Source: Chelydra serpentina
Lineage: Eukaryota; Chordata; Testudines; Chelydridae
Length of the DNA stretch: 64,000 nt
Direction of reading: 5' to 3'
Assembly: GCA_037349315.1 (NCBI GenBank)
Contig: JBAIAC010000056.1
Span: 2,146,501-2,210,500 of the forward strand
Under the pieces are notes generated by a model. The model was not told the origin of the DNA and searched no databases. It saw only the letters and a program-made list of their open reading frames with translations. Below, in pieces: positions 43,902 to 54,572 of this stretch. Numbering within the stretch: the stretch's first letter is position 1; every line of letters begins with the position of its first letter. A program made the translations under genes and the position numbers.

Positions 43902-44427
43902 TTTTGAAAAATATATTCATTTTAAACTTTTAGTGACTTTGAGATGCATTCTACAAACTCCTGGGGTTTTATTTCATTTAATATTAATCAGAGCTCATCA
44001 CCCAATGCCCCTTACTGTGGGTGAACACCCATCAAACCTAATTAATGATAACATATCTTTAACCCCAATGAAATGTTAAGGAGACATGGGTGTGTGATTA
44101 CCTCTGAAGGCAACAGTTCCACACAACCCCATTTTTTTCATGAGGTTAGGGTTAAACCGATGCAGTTCAATGATGTTGAGCCAGCTGTATTGTAGTCTAA
44201 CACATCTCAAACATCCATGTTTTATACAAAATATAGGAGGGCGTTTTTTGCTTTATTTTAAACACTTTTTTCTTTTATTTCCCCAGGATTCTATGACATG
44301 CTTTTCAGCTGTTTGCTGTGACTAGGTCTCTTTTCTCAAAGACACAATAGCTGGGTTCTCACAAACTATTTTTCTTTAAGAAACATACAACCCTTGCAAA
44401 CAAACCGTGATGCTCCATCAAAACTTT
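43902..44427 (+). repeat. ~530-bp direct repeat, copy B
   Basis: This is the partner of 42486-43018 in the same order and orientation; see copy A for shared blocks. The frame 44140-44325 (61 codons) is not preserved in copy A. Confidence 0.85.
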
Positions 44428-44823
44428 CATCTTATTTAATTGCCAGACAGACCAAATTTTATTATATTTTATATCACATTCTTGTCCCCTCACCATCCTC
44501 TAACTTAATCCTTTTCAATTTCTTACAGGTTTTTTCCTAAGCAGTGTTCTCTAACTTCTTGTGAGGATCAAACAATCAATATAATGCACTAATTTTGTTT
44601 AAAACACTTTTAGGATCTCAAGTGCTTTGCACAGCATTAACCAAGGTTACCTCTTCTGCTAAATTTTCTTGGGTTAAGCACAAGCATTGCGTTGCATAAC
44701 CTATGGCAATAACAGTGTTTAATAAGCTTTCCAAACACAAGTCAGCACACAGGGCCCAGAGCTTGCAGTTTCTGTCCTCTGAAGTCCAATTCACATAGTC
44801 ATGATGCTGCTGGCCTGGTGCGT
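44428..44823. other. Unassigned AT-rich sequence
   Basis: No gene is assigned. Minus-strand translation gives exon-like stretches but with stops. Confidence 0.35.
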
Positions 44824-45214
44824 CTATAACACAGCCCTCACAGTCTTCAAAATCTTCTCCCTAAGACAGTGATTAAGGACAGCATAAACAGAAATGCATA
44901 CAATAGACTGCATGAGTCTTTTACCATGCCATGCCATGGGCTCAGTTAGTTCTATGCCAAAGGCCTTCCTTAAATCCATAGTTATCATCCTCTTCGTGCA
45001 CCGCGTCCTGCTGAACAAGCTGTCTTGGTGTACAGCAAAAACAAGTTGGGCCTGATTCACCTTCGCTGTCTGATGCAACACTGCCGAGGGCCTCTGGGTC
45101 CCCTAGAAAGGCATAGTCAAGCTCTTGAGAGGTTTTCAGAAAAGAAACATCTGTAAGTCCACTGTTTTTAGATTTATGCAACCCCAGGTCAGTTTCTACC
45201 TCATTGCACCCCAT
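44824..45214 (-). other. Two overlapping unidentified frames
   Basis: Minus frames 44942-45214 (90 codons, acidic, with SVASDSEGESGPTCFCC and VQQDAVHEEDDNYGF) and 44824-45081 (85 codons, with KRLMQSIVCISVYAVL) overlap in different phases. Read as one broken gene they might be a frameshifted exon or an ORF of the neighbouring viral or transposon material. I do not recognise a family. Confidence 0.3.
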
Positions 45215-45410
45215 CCTTGACTGCCACTTTTTATCGTCTATTTACCTGATCAGCATCTTCTCCATTAACTTTGTCCGACTCTGGTGACCCACGGTCACCT
45301 TCCTTCAAGGGGCAGACACTGGGCAGCCATCACACTTGTCAGTCTGCCTCACAAGTGCTTGGGTCTCGGGGTCATGTTCCAACATATCTACCAATGGCAG
45401 GGCCAAAGGG

Positions 45411-45453
45411 CTCCCTCCTCCTCCTCAGCAGCTCCCTCCTCCTCCTCCTCCTG
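45411..45453. repeat. CTC/CTCCTC triplet microsatellite
   Basis: Runs of CTC repeat between 45411 and 45453. They give Gly- or Pro-rich frames on the two strands that are not genes. Confidence 0.85.
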
Positions 45454-45558
45454 ACTGCTTCCACAGGCAACCAAGTACCTTCGGAGCTAAAACAAATTCT
45501 GTATTTCTCATGGGGGTATTGAAGGAGGCCATGTTTTCCCTCAATGTTTCCATGATTT

Positions 45559-45861
45559 CTAAGGCTTGGTCCACACTAAGCCCCCAGTTCGAACTAAGAT
45601 ACGCAACTTCAGCTACATTAATAATGTAGCTGAAGTCGAAGTTTCTTAGTTCGAACTTCAAGGTACTTACCGCAGGTCCACACGCGGTAGGCAGGCTCCC
45701 CCGTCGACTCCGCATACTCCTCTCGCGGAGCAGGATTACCGGCGTCAACGGCGAGCACTTCCGGGATCGATTTATCGTGTCTAGACAAGACGCGATAAAT
45801 CGATCCCAGAAGATCGATTGCGTGCCGCCGAACCAGCCGGTAAGGATGGACGTACCCTTAG
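45559..45861. mobile_element. Double-hairpin inverted-repeat element, copy 3
   Basis: CTAAGG...CCTTAG ends enclose two strong foldbacks. One at 45588-45657 has ~33-bp arms (GTTCGAACTAAGATACG... with complement). The other at 45766-45806 is GATCGATTTATCG/CGATAAATCGATC. This is the best preserved of three copies. Confidence 0.85.
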
Positions 45862-46275
45862 AAATGCACTCTTGAAACAAAACTGCCTCTTCCATGCCGT
45901 GATCAGGCTTCCGGGGGCAGTGATTCTGACTGGCCAACTGTTGAGCTCCAGAGATCAAGGGTTCCCACCTAGACTCTTGTGCTATACCTGTTCTGATTGC
46001 TACACATTTCCCTTCTGTGGGGTGAAACACATGCTGATTGGTAAAGGGCAGTGGGAGGAGTTCTTAGCGGGGTCACATGCCACCCTTGCTTCTGGTCATG
46101 TGTCAGTCTCAACCTTGGAAGTAATACCCATGGGAGGGGCTTACGGTGACAGGAAGGCGGTGCCTTAGGGGTCAGGATCAGGGTCAATGTTTGATTGACA
46201 GTAGTCCCTTAGACTACTTACAGTCCCACTCAGATTGTTTTTTGGCCCTTGCCAGGAGAGAACAAACACCCTCAG
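45862..46275. other. Unassigned sequence
   Basis: No gene is recognised; the minus frame 45425-46030 crosses the transposon and microsatellite and is not a gene. Confidence 0.4.
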
Positions 46276-46466
46276 TTGTTCAGCTCAGTGGTTTGAGCAT
46301 TGGCCTGCTAAACCCAGGGTTGTGAGTTCAATCCTTGAGGGGGCCATTTAGGGATCTGGGGCAAAAATCTGTCAGGAGACAGTACTTGGTCCTGCTAGTG
46401 AAGGCAGGGGACTGGACTCGATGACCTTTCAAGGTTGTTCCAGTTCTAGGAGATTGGCATATCTCC
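46276..46466 (+). mobile_element. tRNA-derived SINE with alternative tail
   Basis: The head is identical in type (CAGCTCAGTGGTTTGAGCAT, GAGTTCAATCC), but after GGGGCAAAAA it continues TCTGTCAGGAGACAGTACTT to AGATTGGCATATCTCC in place of the CR1-like tail. Confidence 0.9.
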
Positions 46467-47267
46467 TCTTATTCTCTTTTGGGTACCCTACTAAAACCAC
46501 TCCTTGCTCCCCTCCTGGTCTCTCACAGACAGAGCAATAGGCCATGCCTTTTATTTCCTGCCTTGTTCATAAGATCATTCATATAACACGCACAACAGAC
46601 ACACCCAGACTATATACTCCATATAACAAACACAAACACACCCAGACTATATACTCTATCTGTACTACATCCCCCAGACTTCTCAGCTGTAAATGGCTGA
46701 AGTTCTGCAATCCTCATACTGGCTATGCCTACACTCACAAGACCAGTGCCCTGTTACATATGAGTAATAGCATTTGTTTCTCTTTTTTATGTCTTCTTGA
46801 AAGTTAATTTTAAAATGTTCAGAAAATAATTTAGATCAGAAATTTTAATCCCTTCAACTGTTCCCTGGAAAGCCTGCTAGAAAGGGCATCATGCTTTCAT
46901 GGTGCTGGACATGATCCAAAGATCTAGAACATCCCTTCTTGTGAAGTAAATGAAATGGGCTAATGTTATTGAGTTCTATCTTTGAAAATAAATCTGAACC
47001 CTTGAAATGCACTGTAGATTCTTCTGCCGGAGGCAGGGGATAGTCCTTAGGTATAACCTTTTCATTCTCTATTTGTCAAATGGGTGTTGAAGAAGCACAA
47101 AATAAATGCCAGTCTTTGCCCCAAGGCATGAACATGTACATTCTAAAGAGTGTAATGCACAAATGGAATCTCTCCTCTGTGCACCATCATTGAGTTGCCA
47201 CTGTGGGCCTCCTTGTTTCCTCCCTTGTATTTGGTACTGGCTAGATCCGCATAGACTCAGTTCTCTT
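46467..47267. other. Unassigned sequence
   Basis: There is a short duplication of CACCCAGACTATATACTC near 46600 and 46640. No gene is recognised. Confidence 0.4.
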
Positions 47268-47542
47268 CGGGAATGTCTACACTCCACCTGGGAGTGAGTC
47301 TCCAAGCCCAGGTTCACAGACTCATGCTAGTGGGGTTTACACTTGCACTTTAAAAAGAACTGTGTAGCTGCTGCTGCTTGGGCTGGAGCTTGGCTTCTGA
47401 AGTCGGGGAGTGGGGGATGTCGCTTGAGACCCCAAGCTGCAATGTCGAAGCACATTCTATCTGGCTATTTTTAGAGCGCTACCATGCATCTGTGGCCTTG
47501 GGCTGGGAGGTTCACTCCCAGATGCAGTGTAGACATGCCCTT
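47268..47542. mobile_element. Inverted-repeat element (275 bp)
   Basis: GGGAATGTCTACACTCCACC at left pairs with the complement GGGCATGTCTACACTGCATC at right; similarity continues through GGGAGTGA, about 29 bp. Non-coding. Confidence 0.9.
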
Positions 47543-48444
47543 CCAGCCCCCAACCCTAGCTGTCATCCCCAGAGCCACAGAAATAGCACACATTGTGTTC
47601 CTCACTACCTCTCCCCTGCAGTGAGGAAAATGGTCGTGCCACTGGCTCCGTGCCCCATACTACAAAATCACTTGGAACTAAGATCCCCGTTTCTCTCATC
47701 TAAGGTCTTGATAGCTCCATGGCTGGAGCCAGACCTTTAACAGGCCCCTTTTGTTCCTAGTGTGAGGGAGTTATGGTACCTTCTGCTCCCTGCTGGGGTT
47801 GCTAGGGAGGGGAGATGTCTGGGGAAAGGTTGGGGAAGGGATGCTATGGACCTGATTACCAGGCCCCAGTGACAGCTCTATTTATCACACAGAGAATTTG
47901 AAGCTTTGCCTACTCAGGAGAGTGTTCCCTCCTATCATTGTTCACGTTTTACTTACAATGAAAAATCTTTAAAGAGATTCCCTGTGATTGTACTCTTTAC
48001 ATTCCTGGCGCACACGCCGCTCACTGAGCAAGTCTGTAACTAATTGAACAAATGCCTTTCACTTCACAGGCACCAGCAAAATCAGCTCAGCTTATTCTCA
48101 ACAGCAAATATTTAGTGAGATTATCAATCAAAATAGTTTTAATTTGGATAAGAAAATGAAATCCTCTCTCACAGGCCTTGTAAATTTCTGATTAACACTG
48201 GCAGGTTTCTTGGCTCTCTCTGTCAGCACCCTTCTTGGGGTGCAGTGCTGGGAGGTAATTACTAGAGTCTTCATGGAATAGGATTAATTAGATGCAGCTA
48301 ATGTTGCATATTAGCAGTTTGCAGGAGCTTGTAGAGTTTTTCAGCTGAAACAGATAAACAAACTGAAACATGTAAGCCTGAAAGCAGAGGCCAAGGAGTA
48401 AGGAGGGAAGGCAGAAAATCTGGGAAGGTACGGGTGTATAGGTG
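47543..48444. other. Unassigned sequence
   Basis: No gene or repeat is recognised. Confidence 0.4.
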
Positions 48445-48665
48445 AGGGAACTAGGGGCGTGGGGGTTTCTCCAGCACCCCCAGGCTCCTGACTGCTAGTC
48501 CTGCGCCTGGGGTCCCGGCTGCCAGCCCCACGGGCCTGGGGTCCCAGCTGCCGTCCCTGTGTGCCCAGGGTCCTGGCCTCAGCTCTGGGGGCGGGGGAGT
48601 GGATAGAGGTAAGGGGGCTGGCTATTAAAAATGTTTCAGCGCCACTGTGCGGGTGAGTGGTTAGG
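48445..48665. repeat. Short GC-rich element with CCTGGGGTCCCGGCTGCC repeats
   Basis: CCTGGGGTCCCRGCTGCC-type units recur about three times, and the right end reads CAGCGCCACTG, hAT-like. The left end is not certain. Confidence 0.45.
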
Positions 48666-48719
48666 GTGGGGTGCTGGTGGTGTTGAGTGGTATGAGCTCA
48701 CCACCTGTTTAGGGTGTGG

Positions 48720-49320
48720 GTGGAGAAGCCCAGATCCACAAAGGGATTTAGGCACCTAAGCCCAGTTTCAGGCACCTAAGTCTTGGATTTAGGCACCACC
48801 ATGATCCACAAAGCTCCTGTGTGGCTGCCACCTAACCCTGTAGGCACCTAAACTCACTCAGCACCAAACTTTTTGTTGTAAATATTCCCTGTATTTCTGC
48901 CTCTGGGCACATGTACTGCGGCCTCACTCTAGGCACCCAAACCCCTATCTTCAGGTTGAGTTCCAGTGTGACCCGTGAACCAGAAGAAGATAGGCACTCC
49001 TCTGGCTACTTCACAGGTGGGGCCAAATTCAGTAGGTGGCCTGAAGATGCCTACCAGATAAGTCCCATTCAAAATCTGGCCAGAAGAGGAGGTGCCACTT
49101 TATAACTTTCAACCCAGCAGTTAGAGCACTCAGCTGAGATGTGGGAGACCCAGGTGGAATTCTCCACTCTCTGCCTGAAGTGTAGAAAGGATTTGAACAG
49201 GGGTCCTCCACACATCTCAGGAGCATTCAGATATTCTGAGCTTTCAGATATTCTGGTGTGCAGAGCCCTCAATCTCTCCTGTGAGAGCTATTCAACTGTG
49301 GATATATAATTAAAGAGACA
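48720..49320. repeat. Foldback repeat with tRNA-like arms
   Basis: AGTTAGAGCACTCAGCTGAG...GGGAGACCCAGGTGG (about 49118-49155) resembles a tRNA D- to anticodon-arm sequence. Its inverse ATTTGAACAGGGGTCCTCCA...ACATCTCAGG follows at 49189-49222, so the two form a hairpin. GGATTTAGGCACCTAAG occurs upstream, and CAGGTGGGCGCCCTAACCAC lies beyond the CR1 at 52320. It is not a tRNA gene. Confidence 0.55.
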
Positions 49321-49339
49321 CTGGAGCAGGGGGGTCTGT

Positions 49340-52316
49340 GTCCCTGGCTCTATCTTTAGATAAAGGCAAAAATCACATTGGGGAAGAAAACTACTAGAGC
49401 CTCCCCTGGGATAGTGCTTGGGGTGTGCTATAGACCACCGGGATCTAATTTGGATATGGATAGAGACCTCTTTAATGTCTTTAAGGAAGTAAATACTAAT
49501 GGGAACTGTGTGATCATGGGAGACTTCAACTTCCCAGATATAGATTGGAGAACAAGTGCTAGTAATAATAATAGGGCTCAGATTTTCCTAGATGTGATAG
49601 CTGATGAATTCCTTCATCAAGTAGTTGCTGAACCAACAAGGGGGGATGCCATTTTAGATTTGGTTTTGGTGAGTAGTGAGGACCTCATTGAAGAAATGGT
49701 TGTAGAGGACAACCTTGGCTCGAGTGATCATGAGCTAATTCAGTTCAAACTAAATGGAAGAATAAACAAAAATAAATCTGAGACTAGGGTTTTTGATTTC
49801 AAAAGGGCTAACTTTAATAAATTAAGGAAATTAGTAAGGGAAGTTGATTGGACTAAAGAATTTATGGACCTAAAGGCGGAGGAGGCCTGGGATTATTTCA
49901 AGTTAAAGTTGCAGAAGCTATCAGAAGCCTGTATCCCAAGAAAGGGGAAACAATTCATAGGCAGGGGTTTTAGACCAAGCTGGATGAGCAAGCATCTCAG
50001 AGAGGTGATTAAGAAAAAACAGAAAGCATACAAGGAGTGGAAGATGGGAGGGATCAGCAAAGAAACCTACCTTATTGAGGTCAGAGCATGTAGGGATAAA
50101 GTGAGACAGGCTAAAAGGCATGTAGAATTGGACCTTGCAAAGGGAATTAAAACCAATAGTAAAAGGTTTTATAGCCATATAAATAGGAAGAAAACAAAGA
50201 AAGAAGAAGTGGGACCGCTAAACACTGAGGATGGAGTGGAGGTTAAGGATAATCTAGGCATGGCCCAATATCTAAACAAATACTTTGCCTCAGTCTTTAA
50301 TGAGGCTAATGAGGAGCTTAGGAATAGTGGCAGCATGACAAATGGGAATAAGGATGTGGGGGTAGATATTACCATATCCGAGGTAGAAGCCAAACTTGAA
50401 CAGCTTAGTGAGAGTAAATCAGGCGGCCCAGATAATCTTCATCCAAGAATACTAAAGGAACTGGCACATGAAATTGCAAGCCCATTAGCAAAATTTTTTA
50501 ATGAATCTCTAAACTCAGGGGTTGTACCGTTTGACTGGAGAATAGCTAATATAGTTCCTATTTTTAAGAAAGGGAAAAAAAGTGACCCGGGTAACTACAG
50601 GCATATTAGTTTGACATCTGTAGTATGCAAGGTCTTGGAAAATTTTTTGAAGGAGAAAGTAGTTAAGGACCTTGAGGTCAATGGCAATTGGGACAAATTA
50701 CAACATGGTTTTACAAAAGGTAGATCGTGCCAAACCAACTTGATCTCCTTCTTTGAGAAAGTAACAGATTTTTTAGATAAAGGAAATGCAGTGGATCTAA
50801 TCTACCTCGATTTCAGTAAGGCATTTGATACAGTACCACATGAGGAATTATTGGTTAAATTGGAAAAGATGGGGATCAATATGAAAATTGAGAGGTGGAT
50901 AAGGAACTGGTTAAAGGGGAGACTACAGCGGGTCATACTGAAAGGTGAACTGTCAGGTTGGCGGGAGGTTACTAGTGGAGTTCCTCAAGGTTCAGTTTTG
51001 GGACCAATTTTATTTAATCTTTTTATTACTGACCTCGGCACCAAAAGTGGGAGTGTGCTAATAAAGTTTGCAGATGACACAAAGTTGGGAGGTATTGCCA
51101 ATTCAGAAAAGGATCGGGATATCCTACAGGAAGATCTGGATGACCTTGTAAACTGGAGTAATGGTAATAGGATGAAATTTAATAGTGAGAAGTGTAAGGT
51201 TATGCATTTAGGGATTAATAACAAGAATTTTAGTTATAAGCTGGGGACGCATCAGTTGGAAGTAACGGAAGAGGAGAAGGACCTCGGAGTCCTGGTTGAT
51301 CACAGGATGACTATGAGTCGCCAATGTGATGTGGCCGTGAAAAAAGCTAATGCGGTCTTGGGATGCATTAGGCGAGGTATTTCTAGTAGAGATAAGGAGG
51401 TGTTAGTACCGTTATACAAGGCATTGGTGAGACCTTATTTGGAATACTGTGTGCAGTTCTGGTCTCCCATGTTTAAGAAGGATGAATTCAAACTGGAAGA
51501 GGTACAAAGAAGGGCCACTAGGATGATCCGAGGAATGGAAAGCCTGTCATATGAAAGGAGACTCAAGGAGCTTGGTTTGTTTACCTTAACCAAAAGAAGG
51601 CTGAGGGGAGATATGATTGCTCTCTTGAAATATATCAGAGGGATAAATACCAGGGAGGGAGAGGAATTATTTCAGCTCAGTACCAATGTGGACACAAGAA
51701 CAAATGGATATAAACTGGCCATCAGGAAGTTTAGACTTGAAATTAGACGAAGGTTTCTAACCATCAGAGGAGTGAAGTTCTGGAACAGCCTTCCAAGGGA
51801 AGCAGTGGGGGCAAAAGACCTATCTGGCTTCAAGATTAAGCTAGATAAGTGTATGGAGGGGATGGTTTGATGGGATAACATGATCTTAGTCAAAGGTCAA
51901 TTAATTGCCATCAGTGGTAAATAGGACCAATGGTCAATGATGGGATGTTAGAAGTTACTACAGAGAACTTTTTCCTGGGTGTCTGGCTGGTGAGTCTTGC
52001 CCACATGCTCGGGGTTCAGCTGATCGCCGTGTTTGGGGTCGGGAGGGAATTTTCTTCCGGGGTGGATTGGCGGAGGCCCTGGAGGTTTTTTTGCCTTCCT
52101 CTGCGGCATGGGGCACGGGTCACTTACCAAAGGATTCTCTGCATCTTGAAGTCTTTGGACCATGATTTGAGGACTTCAGTAGCTGAGACATAGGTAAGAG
52201 GATTATTCCAGGAGTGGGTGGGTGAGATTCTGTGGCATGCATTGTGCAGGAGGTCAGACTAGATGATCATAATGGTCCCTTCTGACCTTAAAGTCTGTGA
52301 GTCTATGAGTCTACCT
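49340..52316 (+). mobile_element. 5'-truncated CR1, second family
   Basis: It begins within the endonuclease and runs to the tail AGTCTGTGAGTCTATGAGTC. The 3'UTR (51871-52316) matches the complement at 17232-17668. It is inserted in a foldback-type repeat. Confidence 0.92.
49378..51870 (+). CDS. CR1 ORF2 (second family), 830 codons uninterrupted
   Basis: The protein starts inside the endonuclease: GVCYRPPG at 15-22, MGDFNFPDIDW at 47-57 and GSSDHELIQF at about 114-123. RT follows: GNYRHISLTS (usual P replaced by H), [37 protein letters not shown] and FADD at 564-567. The C-terminal region has CVQFWSPMFKKDEFKLE and WNSLPREAVGAKDLSGF, with the natural end near MEGMV. The first ~150 residues of the parent, including the catalytic Glu of the endonuclease, are missing through 5' truncation, so this is not autonomous although no stop interrupts it. 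The Met at 49378 is internal. Confidence 0.92.
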   Translation: MGKKTTRASPGIVLGVCYRPPGSNLDMDRDLFNVFKEVNTNGNCVIMGDFNFPDIDWRTSASNNNRAQIFLDVIADEFLHQVVAEPTRGDAILDLVLVSSEDLIEEMVVEDNLGSSDHELIQFKLNGRINKNKSETRVFDFKRANFNKLRKLVREVDWTKEFMDLKAEEAWDYFKLKLQKLSEACIPRKGKQFIGRGFRPSWMSKHLREVIKKKQKAYKEWKMGGISKETYLIEVRACRDKVRQAKRHVELDLAKGIKTNSKRFYSHINRKKTKKEEVGPLNTEDGVEVKDNLGMAQYLNKYFASVFNEANEELRNSGSMTNGNKDVGVDITISEVEAKLEQLSESKSGGPDNLHPRILKELAHEIASPLAKFFNESLNSGVVPFDWRIANIVPIFKKGKKSDPGNYRHISLTSVVCKVLENFLKEKVVKDLEVNGNWDKLQHGFTKGRSCQTNLISFFEKVTDFLDKGNAVDLIYLDFSKAFDTVPHEELLVKLEKMGINMKIERWIRNWLKGRLQRVILKGELSGWREVTSGVPQGSVLGPILFNLFITDLGTKSGSVLIKFADDTKLGGIANSEKDRDILQEDLDDLVNWSNGNRMKFNSEKCKVMHLGINNKNFSYKLGTHQLEVTEEEKDLGVLVDHRMTMSRQCDVAVKKANAVLGCIRRGISSRDKEVLVPLYKALVRPYLEYCVQFWSPMFKKDEFKLEEVQRRATRMIRGMESLSYERRLKELGLFTLTKRRLRGDMIALLKYIRGINTREGEELFQLSTNVDTRTNGYKLAIRKFRLEIRRRFLTIRGVKFWNSLPREAVGAKDLSGFKIKLDKCMEGMV

Positions 52317-52889
52317 TCCAGGTGGGCGCCCTAACCACTGGACTACATGGTTATTCTCACTCTTTCTCTGGCCTCGTTAATATTGAGTTATTCAATTGTA
52401 GGAGAGCTCCAGACCTGCTATAGTTAAGATTCAGAACAGCTTTCTGTTTAAAGGCTGAGTCTTCTAAGTACTCTAAAATCATATGGCTACTCGGATTGCC
52501 TTGGAATTTGCTGTGCACCATAGAGGCATAAGGTAGAGTTAGTTATCCAACTTTGGAGTCATTGGACCAAGCAGTCTTGAGATTTAGCCCCCTCAAAAAG
52601 GAGCTTTTCTTGAGGTTGGAAACTATGACAATATTTTCTTACGCAGCTCTAGAGGTCAACCCATGACTCTGATCCTGGTCAAAATGGTCTCAATCTCTAG
52701 ATATTTACCCCAACTAGGCATGGCACCCAGTGCCCTTTTGGGGGAACAAAACTGAGAACAGAATTCCAAAAAGAGTTCAGCTACATATGAAGCCTAAAGC
52801 TCAGTCTTTCTTGAGTGTTCCTTTAGCGCCTTGATCCTCCAGTGGATCCTCCATTGGTTGTTTGACAGGCATCACGCTTTTGCTGTATT
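52317..52889. other. Unassigned sequence, partly foldback repeat
   Basis: The first ~130 bp continue the tRNA-like foldback repeat (CAGGTGGGCGCCCTAACCAC). The rest has no features. Confidence 0.4.
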
Positions 52890-53700
52890 TTTTTTTTAAA
52901 AGTTGCTGTTGCCTTTTTGTGCCTTTTGCTAGTTGCTTTTCAAATTCTTTTTCAGCCTGCCTAATTATACTTTTACACTTGACTTGTCAGAGTTTATGCT
53001 ACTTTCTATTTTCCTCAGTAAGATTTGACTTCCATTTTTTAAAGGCTGCTTTTTTACTTCTGACCATATCTTTTACTCTGTTGTTGTGGCATTTATTTGG
53101 TCTTCTTCCTGTTTTATTTTATTATTATTAATAGTAGTAGTATTTATTAGGGTTATACATTTAGTTTGAGCATCAATTATGATGTTTTAAATATTTTTCA
53201 TGCAGCTCACTTTGGCATTTAACTTTGGTGACTATTCCTTTTAATTTCTGTTTAACCCAACTCCTCATTTCTATGTAGGTCCCCTTTTTAAAGTTAAGTG
53301 CTACTCTGTTGGGTTTCTTTGGTATTTCCCCCCCTACGAGGATGTTAAATTTAATTACATTGTGATCTCTGTTACTGAGCTTGTCAGCTATATTCTCCTC
53401 TTGGACCATATCCGGTGTTCCACTTAGGACTAAATCAAGAATTGTGTCTTCCCTTGCGGGTTCCAGAACTAGCTGCTCCGAGAAACAGTCATTAATGATG
53501 TCTATAAATTTTATGTCTGCATCTAGTCCTGATGTAACATGTACCTCAGTCAGTGTGAGGATAGTTGAAATCTCCCATTTTTATTGGGTCATCTGGTTTT
53601 GTAACCTCTCAAATCACTTTGAGCATTTCACAGTCACCATCACCATCCTGGTCAGGTGGTTGGTAATTATATTCCTAGCGCTATACTCTTATTAGTCAAG
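52890..53700 (-). pseudogene. Old CR1-like LINE, endonuclease and linker
   Basis: The minus frame 53173-53409 (78 codons; NRDHNVIKFNILVGGEIPKKP, VALNFKKG) is the same endonuclease region as in 15925-16287. DNA at 52890-53100, in complement, matches the plus copy at 16400-16700 (AAATGGAAGTCAAATCTTAC). Stops are frequent and RT is not found. Confidence 0.72.
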
Positions 53701-54034
53701 CACGGAATTTCTATCCAAGTGTAACCTGGGTTAATGGGTCTGATGAAAAAGGGAGCCAAGCTTGTTGCTGGTTAAATAAGAGATGGGGAAGACAGCAGTG
53801 TGCTCACCTCACCAAGGATATTGTGCCTGGTGATTGGGTGAACCCTGGGGGTCAGGAGGCTGACTAAAGCCAATTGGAGGGGGGAGTGAGAGGAGGAAAT
53901 GTGAGTTCTCTCTTAGCTGCTGCTCTCTGCTAAGTGGAGTGTAGGTGATCTCTGACTGTTTCCCCCTGGCTGCGGGGAGTACAGGCAATTCCCCTAACTG
54001 TTTCCCTTGCCTGAGGGGACCGTGGGTGATCCCC
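53701..54034. other. Unassigned sequence
   Basis: No gene is recognised. Confidence 0.4.
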
Positions 54035-54545
54035 TAGGGTTGCCAACTTTCTACTTGCACAAAACTGAACACACTTGCCCCGTCCACTGCTCCACCTCTC
54101 CTCCGAGGCCTCATCCTTTCTCCAAGGCCCCACCCCCTGCTCGCTCCATCCCGCTATCTCTCACTGTCCCCACCCTCACTCACTTGCTCATTTTCACCGG
54201 GCTGGCTCAGGGGGTTGGGGTATGGGAGGGGGTGAGGGCTCCGGCTGGGGGTGTGGGCTGTGGTGTGGGGCTGGGTATGAGGGGTTTGGAGTGTAGGAGG
54301 GTACTCTGGGCTGGGACCAAAGGTTTTGGAGGGTGGGAGGGGGATCAGGACTGGGGCAGGAGGATGGGGCACCAGGGGTAAGGGCTCCAGCTGAGGATTC
54401 AGGCTGTGGGGTAGGGGATGAGGGGTTTGGGGTGCAGGTGAGTGCTCTGGGCTGGGACTGAGAGGTTTGGAAGGGGGATCTGGGCTGGGGCAGGTGGTTA
54501 GGGCGTGGGAGGGGGTGAAGGTTCAAACCCAGCCTAGGGCTGAAA
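54035..54545. mobile_element. G-rich non-autonomous element, copy 1
   Basis: It starts CTAGGGTTGCCAACTTTCTA, continues with a C-rich block (GAGGCC...CCCCACCCCCTGCTCGCTCC), then TTTTCACCGGGCTGGCTCAG and a long run of imperfect GGGGTTTGGAGTGTAGGAGG-type units. The copy at 63133 shares this order. Non-coding. The G-skewed half is able to form G-quadruplexes. Confidence 0.75.
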
Positions 54546-54572
54546 GCTGAACTAAAAAATTCAGGCATCTGG

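Noticed and set aside
45425..46030. 201-codon minus-strand frame
   Set aside because: It runs across a CTC microsatellite and a double-hairpin transposon; the Gly run is the triplet repeat.
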